Of a stretch of DNA of 64,000 nucleotides, positions 1-8,670 are shown piece after piece. This DNA is from Haloarcula japonica DSM 6131 (lineage in GTDB: Archaea > Halobacteriota > Halobacteria > Halobacteriales > Haloarculaceae): the NCBI RefSeq assembly GCF_000336635.1, contig NZ_AOLY01000002.1, positions 237-64,236 of the forward strand. Direction: 5' to 3'. The translations under genes were made by a program, and so were the position numbers. Within the stretch, counting starts at the first letter, position 1; the number at the start of each line of letters is the position of its first letter. The notes below the pieces were generated by a model, which ran no database searches, was not told the origin of the DNA, and saw only the letters and a program-made list of their open reading frames with translations.

Positions 1-215
1 CAGCCACATCCTACAGCGCCGGAACGTTTCTAACTCTCGGCACTCCAGCATGAGAGTTATATCCGCTATTGGCCTCAGTTTCCCGAGGTTATTGCGGTCT
101 GTAGGGTAGTTTGGCCACGTGTTACTGAGCTATATGCTACGAGTCTAAACTCGTACAACTAGCATGGCTAAATCGGACTCCGATAGCAATGGCCTCCGGC
201 AGGATCAACCGGAAT
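1..215 (-). rRNA. rrs: 16S ribosomal RNA, 5' part (truncated by window edge)
   Basis: Read on the minus strand, the segment starts at about 215 with the universal archaeal 16S 5' end (ATTCCGGTTGATCCTGCCGG) and continues into the familiar haloarchaeal helix region, including TAGCTCAGTAACACGTGG. Only about 215 nt lie in the window; the rest of the rRNA operon lies beyond position 1. The upstream side (216-700) carries leader hairpins and three tandem promoters. The 5' end is placed by alignment with the conserved sequence, so it may be off by a base or two. Confidence 0.97.
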
Positions 216-494
216 GTATCCCGGCACAAGGCCGGGGGGTTAGGCGGGATCACACCCATATAATGGGTGTGGTCGCTATCGAAGGGTGTTCGAGGACACC
301 CGTCGACCGAGTGTCACCGAACTATCAGGGCTAACATCAGATCCCATCTTGACGGCGGACCGCAGGGGTGGAATCCTCATTTCTTCGGACCTGATTGTTG
401 TCTCGAAGCCACCATAAAGGCTTCGAGTTTCGTTGGCGAGTCGACCCCGCCTGGTCCGTGTCGGCAGGGGTTCGATGTCCCCGACCGAACGTCG
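216..494 (-). other. 16S rRNA leader with hairpins (pre-rRNA processing region)
   Basis: Transcribed leader between the promoter-proximal start near 497 and mature 16S. It holds three clear inverted repeats: 251-258/264-271 (8-bp arms, 5-nt loop), 284-289/296-301 (6-bp arms) and 402-410/419-427 (9-bp arms, 8-nt loop). No coding region here is credible. In haloarchaea this leader forms one side of the long stem cut by the bulge-helix-bulge endonuclease; the other side lies outside the window, so the exact processing motif cannot be confirmed. Confidence 0.7.
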
Positions 495-537
495 TTCGCG
501 TTCATTCCAAGTGCCCTGTTACACTTAAGGGCATCGG
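495..537 (-). promoter_or_regulatory. rRNA promoter, 16S-proximal copy
   Basis: On the minus strand this contains the haloarchaeal rRNA box A TTAAGTGT (521-528), and about 25 nt downstream the GAACGCGAA start region (about 495-505). It is one of three copies of the same arrangement; the box spacing to the next copy is 79 bp. Confidence 0.8.
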
Positions 538-573
538 ATCGGGCTCGCGTCGAACCGCACGACGTGAGCGACC

Positions 574-616
574 TTCGCGTTCATTCCGAACACCCTGTTA
601 CACTTAAGGGCGTCGG
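574..616 (-). promoter_or_regulatory. rRNA promoter, middle copy
   Basis: Second copy of the tandem rRNA promoter. The box A TTAAGTG is at 601-607 and the GGAATGAACGCGAA start region is at 574-587, read on the minus strand. It is nearly identical to the copy at 495-537, including the CAGGGTG segment between box and start. Confidence 0.8.
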
Positions 617-656
617 AACGAGTCCGTTCGTTCGGGGGCCATCGCCCCTGACCGCG

Positions 657-700
657 TTCGCATTTCATTCCGATGGGCGAGCCACACTTAACCCCGTCGA
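657..700 (-). promoter_or_regulatory. rRNA promoter, distal copy
   Basis: Third, more divergent copy. TTAAGTGTGG is at about 682-691 on the minus strand with GGAATGAAATGCGAA at 657-671. The interval to the middle copy is 84 bp. Tandem rRNA promoters of this form are typical of haloarchaeal rRNA operons. Confidence 0.75.
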
Positions 701-877
701 AGGAAGTTGTCTTCGGGACGCGATTACACGGGTGTGAGTGTTCCACACGTGTACAAACGGGGAGTATGGATACTGAACAGATAGCTGTGATGGACATTTG
801 TCCCTTCGCTCGCGCGCACGTGAACGCGAACAAGAGTGATAGACTCTGAAGGCCAGCGAAAATGTCGGGAATGCGAC
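701..877. other. Spacer between MC1 gene and rRNA promoters
   Basis: No credible ORF or RNA gene is seen. This stretch separates the stop of the MC1 gene from the distal rRNA promoter; both are on the minus strand. A GAACGCGAA stretch occurs near 821-829 but in the orientation opposite to the rRNA promoters and without a TTAAGT box, so I do not call a promoter there. Confidence 0.5.
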
Positions 878-1186
878 CTAGATTTCGTCTAGGTGTTCGA
901 CGCCCTGCTTCGAGACGTTCCCTTTCGTGATATCGCCGGGCATCCAGTCGGGTTTGTCGTCGGGTGCTTCTTCAACCCATGCCCACGCTTCGTAGATGTG
1001 GACTTTGTGGGTTCCCTTCTCCCGTAGTCGTATCTCCTCAGGGTCAGCCTGATCTTCACCGTCGGCCGGCTCGAGTCGACGTGCTGCCTTCAGCGCAGCC
1101 TGTCGAGGTGTTCCGCCCGAGAAGACGCTCGATTCGTCACCGTCTTCGCGCAGTGCGAAGTTGCGCTTGTCACTGTCGGGTGCCAT
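878..1186 (-). CDS. MC1 family non-histone chromosomal protein
   Basis: 102-aa DNA-binding chromatin protein. The order of conserved blocks matches MC1 of Methanosarcina and haloarchaea: RNFALREDG, then PRQAALKAARR, IRLREKGTHKVHIYEAW, and DKPDWMPGDITK. MC1 is a monomer that binds and sharply bends DNA, thereby compacting the chromosome. The chosen ATG at 1186 begins MAPDSDKRNF, which matches the usual family start; the longer reading to 1243 adds an atypical Cys/His-rich head lying over the promoter. TATA-like elements sit at 1226-1235 and 1265-1273 on the minus strand. The gene precedes the rRNA operon in the same direction, so read-through towards rRNA is conceivable but not shown. Confidence 0.93.
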   Translation of the reverse strand: MAPDSDKRNFALREDGDESSVFSGGTPRQAALKAARRLEPADGEDQADPEEIRLREKGTHKVHIYEAWAWVEEAPDDKPDWMPGDITKGNVSKQGVEHLDEI

Positions 1187-1225
1187 GGATTTCACCGCTC
1201 CATGCCAATTCAGCACATGGCAGAA

Positions 1226-1235
1226 CATAAATATA
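1226..1235 (-). promoter_or_regulatory. TATA box for MC1 gene
   Basis: TATATTTATG on the minus strand, about 42 nt before the ATG at 1186, implying a short leader. A second TATA-like element, GTATAAAAG (minus strand, 1265-1273), lies further upstream, so the gene may have two start sites. Confidence 0.5.
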
Positions 1236-1392
1236 CCCCCCAATCCGCCCTCCGTCGGGGGATGCTTTTATACAGTGGAACCGCTATGTCCCATTTCAAA
1301 CCTGCAAACCGGCTGGTTCAAACCGTATATTCGAGTCAAAATCGTCACGCGCGCCCAGAAAACCACCAGCCAGCGGCCGACGGCACGGTAGA

Positions 1393-1400
1393 CTTAAGTG
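1393..1400 (+). promoter_or_regulatory. TATA-like box for AbrB-like gene
   Basis: CTTAAGTG, about 38 nt before the ATG at 1435. It resembles the strong haloarchaeal TTAAGT box also used by the rRNA promoters in this window. Confidence 0.45.
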
Positions 1401-1434
1401 TATCCTGCGGTGAAGTGCGGAGTAGGATAGCGCG

Positions 1435-1632
1435 ATGGTGCGAAAGAAGAAGCTCAGCCCGAGTGGCGCCAAAGATGAGGACGGCGAGTACCACAACGTA
1501 CATATCAACATTCACGAAGACGAGCTAGCCGTCGCCGGGATGGAGATCGGTGACGAAGTGTTCGTCCGTGTCCGCGATAACAAAATTATCATCCAGAAAG
1601 CTGACCCGGAAGAGGTCGAACACGACTTTTGA
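1435..1632 (+). CDS. AbrB-like small DNA-binding protein
   Basis: 65-aa acidic protein. Residues about 20-55 (INIHEDELAVAGMEIGDEV followed by FVRVRDNKIIIQKA) form the beta-strand pattern of the SpoVT/AbrB swapped-hairpin domain found in transition-state regulators and antitoxins. A basic N-terminus (VRKKKLSPSG) could contact DNA. It lies 104 bp upstream of pyrD on the same strand; no toxin gene is adjacent, so a regulator or architectural role is more likely than a toxin-antitoxin pair. The target is unknown. The family call rests on pattern only. Confidence 0.75.
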   Translation: MVRKKKLSPSGAKDEDGEYHNVHINIHEDELAVAGMEIGDEVFVRVRDNKIIIQKADPEEVEHDF

Positions 1633-1736
1633 GGCACCATCGACGGTGATACAGTGCCACTGGGCGGGGCTGTTGGGCCGACGCCCGATACCGGACGTAC
1701 ACCACCGTTCTTCGAGCCAACCCGAACACCCACACA

Positions 1737-2789
1737 ATGAGACCCTACGATATCGCGAAACCACTCCTGTTTTCGCTGCCAGCAGAAACCGCCAACTGGA
1801 GCGTCCATCGACTGTTAGAGGCAGTTGACGGTACCCGGGTCGCCGACGCGATGGCCGACCGCTACACGGTCGCCGACGACCGACTCGCAGTGGAGGCGTT
1901 CGGCCACGCGTTCGATAACCCGGTCGGCGTCGCAGCCGGGTTCGACAAGAACGCCACCATCCCCGGGGCGCTGGCGTCACTCGGCTTCGGCTTCGCCGAA
2001 GTCGGCGGTGTCACAGCCGAACCACAGACAGGGAATGCTCGCCCGCGGATGTTCCGGCTCAAAGCGGACGATGCAATCATCAACCGAATGGGGCTGAACA
2101 ACGACGGGGCCATCATCATCGGCGAGCGACTGAAGAACATCGACGCCCCGTTCCCGGTCGGCGTCAACATCGCCAAGACGGAACACGTCGGAACGGATGA
2201 GGCCCCAGACGACTACCGGACCACGTACGAACACGTCGCCGAAGGCGGGGACTTCTTTGTCATCAACGTCTCCTGCCCCAACTCCGAGGGGTTCGAGGAA
2301 CTCCAGAACCGCGACGCAATGGAGGCCATCCTCGGCGAGCTACAGGACGCGGGCGCGGCCCCGCTGCTCGTGAAGCTCTCGCCGGACCTTCCCGAACCGG
2401 CGGTCGAGGACGCGCTGGACATCGTGACCGAACTCGGCCTCGACGGCGTCGTCGCGACGAACACGACGACGGATCGGCCCGCCAGCCTGCGTTCGCCGAA
2501 CGCGGTCGAGACGGGGGGCCTCTCAGGGAAGCCAATCGAGAACGAGGCGACCGAGATGGTGCGGTTCGTCGCTGAGCGCGTCGACGTGCCCGTCGTCGGC
2601 GTCGGCGGCGTCTCGACGGCGGAGGGTGCATACCGGAAGATCCGCGCCGGGGCCTCGCTCGTCCAGCTGTACACCGGCCTGGTCTACCGCGGCCCGTCTA
2701 TCGCCCGCGAGATCAATTCGGGACTGCTCGACCTGCTCGCGGAGGACGGCTTCGACTCCGTCGAGGACGCCGTCGGCGCGGACCTGTAG
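1737..2789 (+). CDS. pyrD: Dihydroorotate dehydrogenase (quinone), class 2
   Basis: 350 aa, the normal length for class 2 PyrD. It oxidises dihydroorotate to orotate in pyrimidine synthesis, passing electrons from FMN to membrane quinone. Visible features are an N-terminal helical part (about 1-45) that docks to the membrane in this class, the FMN-site block GVAAGFDKNA (about 62-71), NVSCPNSEGF with the class 2 catalytic serine at about 179, and GVGGVSTAEGAYRKIRAGA near 286-304. ATG at 1737. The upstream AbrB-like gene and the downstream RDD gene run in the same direction. Confidence 0.95.
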   Translation: MRPYDIAKPLLFSLPAETANWSVHRLLEAVDGTRVADAMADRYTVADDRLAVEAFGHAFDNPVGVAAGFDKNATIPGALASLGFGFAEVGGVTAEPQTGNARPRMFRLKADDAIINRMGLNNDGAIIIGERLKNIDAPFPVGVNIAKTEHVGTDEAPDDYRTTYEHVAEGGDFFVINVSCPNSEGFEELQNRDAMEAILGELQDAGAAPLLVKLSPDLPEPAVEDALDIVTELGLDGVVATNTTTDRPASLRSPNAVETGGLSGKPIENEATEMVRFVAERVDVPVVGVGGVSTAEGAYRKIRAGASLVQLYTGLVYRGPSIAREINSGLLDLLAEDGFDSVEDAVGADL

Positions 2790-2828
2790 CTGGCGAATCT
2801 TGAAGTACAGTTGCGGCGAACCGCCGGC

Positions 2829-3305
2829 ATGGATGACAGTCCCCGTACCCTGCATATCGCCGCCTGGGACGACCGATTTCTCGCGTGGCTCCTCGACGTC
2901 CTGCTCGTCGGCGTCGTCCTCTCCGCACTGGGCGAGGCCGCTGGCGTGTTCTCTCTCCTGACCGGCAGCCTCTCAGTTACCACCCCGTTCACCGGTCTGA
3001 ACGGGCTCGGCCTGTTCGTCTACTGGACGGTCTTGGAAGGCCGACAGGGCCAGTCTGCGGGCAAGATGGTGATGAACATCGCCGTCACGGACGAACGCGG
3101 TGAGGCTATCGACTACGGGACGGCGGCAATCGAGAGCTTCGGGAAGGCGTTCCTGCTTCCCCTCGATATCCTTGTGGGCTGGCTGGCCTACGACGAAGAA
3201 GGGATCAGGCTGTTCAACAAGCTCTCCTCGACCATCGTGATCGAGACCGACGAAGAGGATGGGAAACCGACTGATGTGGAGTACGTGTATCCGGACGATA
3301 AGTAG
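2829..3305 (+). CDS. RDD family membrane protein
   Basis: 158 aa. It contains AAWDDRFLAWLLDVLLVGVV (a variant of the Arg-Asp-Asp motif at the start of the first helix), a second hydrophobic stretch with FVYWTVLEGRQGQSAGKM (the conserved RDD G-x-S-xGK signature), and a third helix near LLPLDILVGWLAY. RDD proteins are three-helix membrane proteins, some linked to Na+/H+ exchange or compatible-solute protection, but the role here is unknown. ATG at 2829 is preferred over the in-frame TTG at 2811. The gene starts 39 nt after pyrD and is convergent with pheT. Confidence 0.85.
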   Translation: MDDSPRTLHIAAWDDRFLAWLLDVLLVGVVLSALGEAAGVFSLLTGSLSVTTPFTGLNGLGLFVYWTVLEGRQGQSAGKMVMNIAVTDERGEAIDYGTAAIESFGKAFLLPLDILVGWLAYDEEGIRLFNKLSSTIVIETDEEDGKPTDVEYVYPDDK

Positions 3306-3359
3306 AGCAGTACGGGCAGAACGGAGAAAACCGAGCGCTCGGTACGCTCGGAGTCGATC

Positions 3360-5102
3360 TTACTCCAGTGCGTCCAGACGGAACTCGAACGCGGCGACCG
3401 GCAGTTCCAGGTCGTGCTCGACGAGCACTTTCGGGTGAATCTCGCCGATGACGCCGACCGACTCCCCGTCGAGGACCACTTCGGCGGCGCGGCCACCGAT
3501 GAACGACGGATGTGTGGTCGGGGGCGTTTCGAGGTCCTTGTCAAAGGCGTCTGCAAGGGCCTGCAGGCGGGCCTTCGCGTCCTCGTAGGAGGCATCCGTG
3601 CGCGCGAGCGCGGCAGCGACGGTACGGTGTTCGGCGACACCGGTGTTCTCGGAGTCGTCAAGACCCGCGGCCAGTCCGATCTCGGCGAGGTCCTGCGGGT
3701 AGCTCCGGTGGGTGTTGTTCTCCAGCACCATCATGATGGAGGGGAGCGCCCACGTCCGGAGGATGGTGTAGTCCTCGCTGTAGGGCTCCTGAATGGTGAC
3801 CGGGTCGGCCTGGCCGACGACATCCCCACCCGTGTTATCGGGATCCAGCTCCATCCGCTCGAAGTTCTCGGCCTCGTTTATCATGTGGAAGTTCAGCAGG
3901 TCCTCGAAACCCAGGCCAACGAGCGCATCGCGGGCGGCGTCTTCAAGCCGGGACCGCTCGTGGCGGCCGCCGACCGTCGACACGTCGGGATACGTCGGTT
4001 CGAGGCTGTTGAACCCGAGCGCCCGGCCGATGTCGTCAATGATATCCAGTGGGTGGATGACATCGACGCGGTACGGCGGAACCTCGACTTCGTAGGCCAT
4101 GCCGTCATCAGATTCGGTTTCGGTGGCGTCGAGGCCGGCGCGCTCGGCGTAGTCGATGACCTCGCGGCTGTCCAGCGAGACGCCGAGGATGGACTCGATA
4201 CGGTCGTGGGTGACCGTCTTCGTCCGGACCGAGAAGTCCGGCCGTTCCAGCGTCTTGCCGGCGTACTCCCCAGGCGCGTCGTCAGCGTAGGACACGTCGA
4301 CCTTCTCGACCTGTCCGCCACGGGCGGCGAGCGCATAGCAGACGATGTTACACATGTGGTCGATGGTCCACTGGTCGGTCCCCGTCATCTCGATGAACAG
4401 ATCCCGGGAGTCGACGCTGACCTCTGTCCGGCGGCCGTTGATAACTGGCGGGAACGAAAACAGCCCGATGGCGTCGTAGATAGCTGGAGTGCGGTCGAAA
4501 TCGGCCACGAGATCGCCGTACGTCTGACCGGTTTCGTGGGATTCCATGACCTCGCGAGGGGTCATCTCCGCGTCGGCATCCAGCGGGACGAACGTAGCCT
4601 CACCGGGGTCAGCGCTGGTGTAGGTGATGGACTTGCCCGTCTCGTCCGTGACCGAGTCGCCTTTCAGCATTGTGAGGTCGTGAACCCCAATCGCGCCTTT
4701 CGCCCGCTTGCGACCCATCGTCGCGTGAAGTTTCTCCTGCAGTTGGATGAGCGATTCCAGTGCAGCCTCGTCCATGTCGAGGCCGCGGACGATAGCGCCG
4801 GTGACGTACGGGCGCTCATCGGGCTGGTCCTCGACCTCGATGCTCCAGTCGGCGCTGTTCGTGTTGGGGATCTCCACCCCGCGGTCGTCGGCGTAGTGGT
4901 AGCGAAGCGACCGCGCGACACCCTCGACAGAGAGGCGGTCCAGTCGGTCCGGCGCGAACTCCAGCTGGAACTCGTCGTCCTCGGTCCAGCCCTCGAATTC
5001 GAGGCCGAGGTTGAACAGGTCCGATTTGAGTTCGTCATCGTCTTTCTCGTCGTGGCCGGTCAGATACCGAAGTTCATCGGGGTCGACGTCGACGACTGGC
5101 AT
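3360..5102 (-). CDS. pheT: Phenylalanyl-tRNA synthetase, beta subunit
   Basis: 580 aa, the length of the archaeal/eukaryal-type beta subunit. It starts MPVVDVDPDEL and has the conserved block RGLDMDEAALESLIQLQEKL followed by GRKRAKGAIGVHDL (about 125-145), a B5 domain, and a C-terminal pseudo-catalytic core ending in GEIHPKVLVEHDLELPVAAF. With PheS it forms the alpha2/beta2 enzyme that charges tRNA-Phe. The start codon overlaps the pheS stop by one base (TAATG), a sign of translational coupling. The gene ends 54 nt from the convergent RDD gene. Confidence 0.95.
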   Translation of the reverse strand: MPVVDVDPDELRYLTGHDEKDDDELKSDLFNLGLEFEGWTEDDEFQLEFAPDRLDRLSVEGVARSLRYHYADDRGVEIPNTNSADWSIEVEDQPDERPYVTGAIVRGLDMDEAALESLIQLQEKLHATMGRKRAKGAIGVHDLTMLKGDSVTDETGKSITYTSADPGEATFVPLDADAEMTPREVMESHETGQTYGDLVADFDRTPAIYDAIGLFSFPPVINGRRTEVSVDSRDLFIEMTGTDQWTIDHMCNIVCYALAARGGQVEKVDVSYADDAPGEYAGKTLERPDFSVRTKTVTHDRIESILGVSLDSREVIDYAERAGLDATETESDDGMAYEVEVPPYRVDVIHPLDIIDDIGRALGFNSLEPTYPDVSTVGGRHERSRLEDAARDALVGLGFEDLLNFHMINEAENFERMELDPDNTGGDVVGQADPVTIQEPYSEDYTILRTWALPSIMMVLENNTHRSYPQDLAEIGLAAGLDDSENTGVAEHRTVAAALARTDASYEDAKARLQALADAFDKDLETPPTTHPSFIGGRAAEVVLDGESVGVIGEIHPKVLVEHDLELPVAAFEFRLDALE

Positions 5103-6613
5103 TAGCGAATCACCTCCGTCTCCCGCAGCAGTTCAAGATCACACAGCGTCCCGTGCACGTCGCGGATGTCCTCGAAGCCGTACATGAGCATGAGTAGTCG
5201 TTCGAGCGAGAGGCCCCACGCCATCACGTCGCAGTCGACGCCAAGCGGCGTGAGCACCTCGTCGCGGAAGATTCCGGAATTACCGACCTCGACGACCTCG
5301 CCGGTCTCGGGGTGGGTGCCGAACAGTTCGAAGCTCGGCTCGGTGTAGGGGTTGTAGTGGGGTTTGAACTCCAGATCGGTGATGCCGAACTGCTCGTAGA
5401 ACTCCGTGAACGTCCCCATCAGGTCTCGTACGGAGAGGTCCTCGGCCATCACCCAGCCCTCGATCTGGAAGAACTCAAGGAGGTGGGTCGGGTCGAGCGT
5501 GTCGTTGCGGTACACCTTCTCGACGCTGAAGTAGCGTTCGGGCGGGTCGAGTTCGCCGATCTGATGGCCCGAGAGGTAGCGCATCGACAGCGACGTGGTG
5601 TGACCGCGCAGGTCCATCCCGCGGGCGATGTCCTCAGTCCAGGGCGAGTGATACCCCTCGCCATCGGGGCCGACGCCCTCCTTGTGCGCCGAGCGGACCC
5701 GTTCGACGAGGTCCGGTGGGAGGTGGCCGATCTCTTCGGGTTCTTCCAGCGCGAACTGGTCCCAGTGGGTCCGGGCCGGGTGGTCCTGGGGCATGAACAG
5801 GCAGTCGTTGATCCAGAACTGGGCGTCAGCGTGGGGGCCTTCCATCTCGGAGAAGCCCATGCCGACGAGCGTGTCTTTCACGCGGTTGGCCGTCTGGCGG
5901 AGGATGTGCTCCTTGCCGTGACTCACGTCTTCGGCGTCAGCCTCGACGTTGTACTCGGTGAAAGCAACGTCCTCCCACTCGCCGCTGGTGAGCATCTCAG
6001 GGGTAAGCTGGTCGACCGTCTCGGCGGCTTCGATGCCCTCCATCAGCGCGGTGACGCCGTCGTCAGTGAGCTGGACCGAGCGGACGGTTTCCTCACGCAT
6101 ATCGAGGAGGCCACGCCGTTCCAGCTGGTCGAGCGCGTCCGTGTCGGCGTCCTCGACGCGCCCGTCGGCGACCGCCTCCAGCGCCAGCATCTCGGGGTCG
6201 GACCCGGGGTCGGCGTCTTGGTTGGCCGTGATCTCGCCGCTGTCAATCTCTCCGTAGGCCTTGCGGGCGTAGTTCGAGAGCGCGATGTCGACCGCGCCGC
6301 CTTCGAGGCCGGACGCACCGATGACCTGTCCCATCTGGACCGGGCCGTCGGCAGCGCCGGCGTCGATAGCCGCCTCGTAGAGGTCCTGTTCGGGCAGGCT
6401 CTCGCGGACGTACCGGTCGCCCTCCTCGGTGAGTTCGTAGTGTTCCAGCGTCTCCTCGGCGACGGACACCAGTCCGTCGGCTTCGAGTTCGAACGCCGCT
6501 CTGGTGGCCGCTTCCGGCTTGAGGTCAGCCTCCGCAGCCACGTCGTCGATGCGCCTGTCTTCCTGTGCGTCGGCGGCCTGCAGGACGGCCACCTGTGCCT
6601 GTGGTCGTTTCAT
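5102..6613 (-). CDS. pheS: Phenylalanyl-tRNA synthetase, alpha subunit
   Basis: 503 aa class II aminoacyl-tRNA synthetase subunit that carries the catalytic site. The N-terminal ~200 residues form winged-helix tRNA-binding modules typical of archaeal PheS. The core has DAQFWINDCLFMPQDHPART (motif region near 265-285), FQIEGWVMAEDLSVRDLMG (motif 2 area), and the motif 3 stretch CDVMAWGLSLERLLMLMYG near 465-483. A TTATCC-like promoter element lies about 30 nt before the ATG on the minus strand. It is first gene of the pheS-pheT operon. Confidence 0.95.
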   Translation of the reverse strand: MKRPQAQVAVLQAADAQEDRRIDDVAAEADLKPEAATRAAFELEADGLVSVAEETLEHYELTEEGDRYVRESLPEQDLYEAAIDAGAADGPVQMGQVIGASGLEGGAVDIALSNYARKAYGEIDSGEITANQDADPGSDPEMLALEAVADGRVEDADTDALDQLERRGLLDMREETVRSVQLTDDGVTALMEGIEAAETVDQLTPEMLTSGEWEDVAFTEYNVEADAEDVSHGKEHILRQTANRVKDTLVGMGFSEMEGPHADAQFWINDCLFMPQDHPARTHWDQFALEEPEEIGHLPPDLVERVRSAHKEGVGPDGEGYHSPWTEDIARGMDLRGHTTSLSMRYLSGHQIGELDPPERYFSVEKVYRNDTLDPTHLLEFFQIEGWVMAEDLSVRDLMGTFTEFYEQFGITDLEFKPHYNPYTEPSFELFGTHPETGEVVEVGNSGIFRDEVLTPLGVDCDVMAWGLSLERLLMLMYGFEDIRDVHGTLCDLELLRETEVIR

Positions 6614-6889
6614 ACGGGTGTCTCGGTCTTGTGGGGATAACCGCGGGTCGCTCAGTTAACGGTTCTCACTTCCTGCTCGCGGTTTCATCCGACCACGCCT
6701 CTCGACGCCGTCAGAGTCCACACGCGGTCAGGCAGTGAAAAAGAAGCCGAACCCCGGACTATCGGATAGCTGGCGAGCGACGCCGGCACGGTGGGATTCG
6801 GATGCCATGTCTGAGCGGTTGTGACTGGCAGATATAAACGTTATGCGTGTGCTTGTCTCGACACGAAACGAGCGGTGGCGGCCCAGTTC
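6614..6889. other. Spacer between trpS 3' end and pheS start
   Basis: 276 nt with the pheS promoter at its left side (TTATCCCC on the minus strand, about 6636-6643). Nothing else is supported. I checked 6728-6815 for a tRNA on either strand and did not find a cloverleaf or canonical T-arm. Confidence 0.4.
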
Positions 6890-8539
6890 TCAGTCTGCAC
6901 TCGTCGGCGCGCGGTCGGAGTCGAGGTCGATGTCGAGTTCGTCGAGTTTGTCTTCCCACTCGGCGCGTTTCTCCTGGTGGTCTTCGAGGAACTGTTCCAT
7001 CAGTTCGGCAGCCTGTTCCTTGCAGCCGCCACAGAGACGCTCGCCGCCGACACACTCGTCATAGACCTCTTTCGCGAACTCGTCGTCGTCGCCCGAGAGC
7101 AGGTAGGCGTACAGCTCGTACACCGGGCACTCGTCGGCCTTCCCACCTTTCTCGCGCTGTTCCTCGGCTGTGGAGCGACCGCCAGTAGTCGCCGATTTCA
7201 CTTTGTCGTAGCCGTCCTCCGGGTCGTCCAGCAGCGAGATGTGGGAAGCTGGAATCGACGAGGACATTTTGCCGCCGGTGAGGCCGGTCATGAACCGGTG
7301 GTAGATCGACGACGGCGGCTGGAAGCCGTAGCCGCCGTTGTCGAGTTCGACCTGCCGGGCCAGTTCCTCGGCCTCGGCGTGGTCCAAGTCGAACGTATCG
7401 ATGTGTTCGTCGTACACTCGCTTCTCGCCGTCGATAGCCTCGATGAGTGCCTCGAAGGCCACATCAGTGGCGTTGCGGTCGAGGAACCGGATCCGCGGCC
7501 GGAGCGGTTCCTTCCCCGCCTCGTCGAGTTTCGCGACGACGGACTGGCGGGCGTCGGCGGGCGCTGGCTGATGGTCGCGCAGCCAGTCGGCGGCCTCGCC
7601 ACAGCGGGGCCGGTCGGCATCCTCGGCGTACTCCTCACGGGCGTCGTAAGCCTGCCGGAGCAGCGTCCGCTCAACCGAATCTGCTTCGAAGCTGGCGAAG
7701 GCCTCCGTCACGCCGAAAAAGCGCATCCGCGCGGCGAGGTCCCGCGCCAGCCGCATGTGCGGGTCTTGGTCCGGGCCGACGGGGATGACCGTTGGCTTCG
7801 GCTCGTCCAGTTGCGGATAGAGGATGTCGGCCATCTGGGTGACCACCGACTGCATGTGCGAGACGTCGGTCTCGCCGTCGAAATCGTAGATGGCCTGCAG
7901 TTCCGAGAAGTTCGCCTCGGCCCCGAGTTCGAAGGCGAGGTCCTGCACCGCGCGGTTGTCGGACTGGCGGTACAGCGTCCCCTCGTCGGGGTCGAAGCCC
8001 AGCGCGAGCAGGGACAGCAGGTAGTTCGTCGCGTGCTCGTCGATCTCGTCCCACGACAGCCCGCGGGCGCTGTGGGCTTCGAGGTCCGCGATGAGCGCGT
8101 AGGCGTCCCCGCCCTGCTGCTGGTGCCAGATGATCTCGTCGAAGACGAGCTTGTGGCCGATATGGGGGTCGCCGGTCGGCATGAACCCCGACAGCGCGGC
8201 GAAGGGGTCGTCGTTGCGCATCGCCTCGGCGACCGGTCGGTAGTCCCGGTGGCCGAAGATGACGCCCCGCCGCATCAGGTAGTGGGGGTTAGGGACCTCG
8301 GAGAGCACCTCGTCGAACTCTTCGATGCCGAACTGCTCGAACAGCTTGCGGTAGTCGGCGATAGTCGAGGAGCCCCACGGGTCGAGCGTTGCCTCGTCGG
8401 CCCCCTCGGCCTCAGTGCCGCCGTCCGGTAGCACTGGGTTGCCGCCGGAGCGGGCGTCAGGCTCCCGCCACGCTCCGCCCGACTGGCGGCGGTCCTCGTC
8501 GGGCGATGCGTCGTCGTGGTGGGAGTCGTCCGTTGTCAT
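6890..8539 (-). CDS. trpS: Tryptophanyl-tRNA synthetase
   Basis: 549 aa class I synthetase that charges tRNA-Trp. The HIGH signature is PTGDPHIGHKL (about residues 118-128) and the KMSKS signature is GGKMSSSIPAS (about 418-428). A Cys-containing C-terminal element (CVGGERLCGGC, about 492-502) could bind metal. The first ~60 residues are an acidic, low-complexity extension (DDSHHDDASPDEDRR) common in haloarchaeal proteins. ATG at 8539 is chosen; reading further upstream to 8701 overlaps endA and gives an unlikely Arg-rich head. The gene lies 131 nt downstream of endA. Confidence 0.94.
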   Translation of the reverse strand: MTTDDSHHDDASPDEDRRQSGGAWREPDARSGGNPVLPDGGTEAEGADEATLDPWGSSTIADYRKLFEQFGIEEFDEVLSEVPNPHYLMRRGVIFGHRDYRPVAEAMRNDDPFAALSGFMPTGDPHIGHKLVFDEIIWHQQQGGDAYALIADLEAHSARGLSWDEIDEHATNYLLSLLALGFDPDEGTLYRQSDNRAVQDLAFELGAEANFSELQAIYDFDGETDVSHMQSVVTQMADILYPQLDEPKPTVIPVGPDQDPHMRLARDLAARMRFFGVTEAFASFEADSVERTLLRQAYDAREEYAEDADRPRCGEAADWLRDHQPAPADARQSVVAKLDEAGKEPLRPRIRFLDRNATDVAFEALIEAIDGEKRVYDEHIDTFDLDHAEAEELARQVELDNGGYGFQPPSSIYHRFMTGLTGGKMSSSIPASHISLLDDPEDGYDKVKSATTGGRSTAEEQREKGGKADECPVYELYAYLLSGDDDEFAKEVYDECVGGERLCGGCKEQAAELMEQFLEDHQEKRAEWEDKLDELDIDLDSDRAPTSAD

Positions 8540-8670
8540 GGATGTGGTCGGCTCGCGGTGAGCCACGTTACAGGTGCTTTGGTTCCGGTCGGCGCAAAAA
8601 GGGTTCGTTTCGGTGCGCCGACCGGACCGGCCAACAGACACCAACCGGCCGACCGCGACACGCAGCCAAC

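Noticed and set aside
267-833. Several open frames across the rRNA leader and promoters (156 aa, 70 aa, 102 aa)
   Set aside because: They overlap the tandem rRNA promoters and leader hairpins, have no family pattern, and their composition lacks the acidic bias of haloarchaeal proteins.
3414-5105. 563-aa open frame antisense to pheT, and similar long antisense frames opposite pheS, trpS, leuS and thsA
   Set aside because: They are shadows caused by high GC and codon bias; the opposite strand carries clear conserved enzymes and the shadow proteins have no recognisable motif.
6728-6815. Possible tRNA gene between trpS and pheS
   Set aside because: GATTCGGATGCC looked like part of a T arm, but no acceptor stem pairing or anticodon arm could be formed on either strand.
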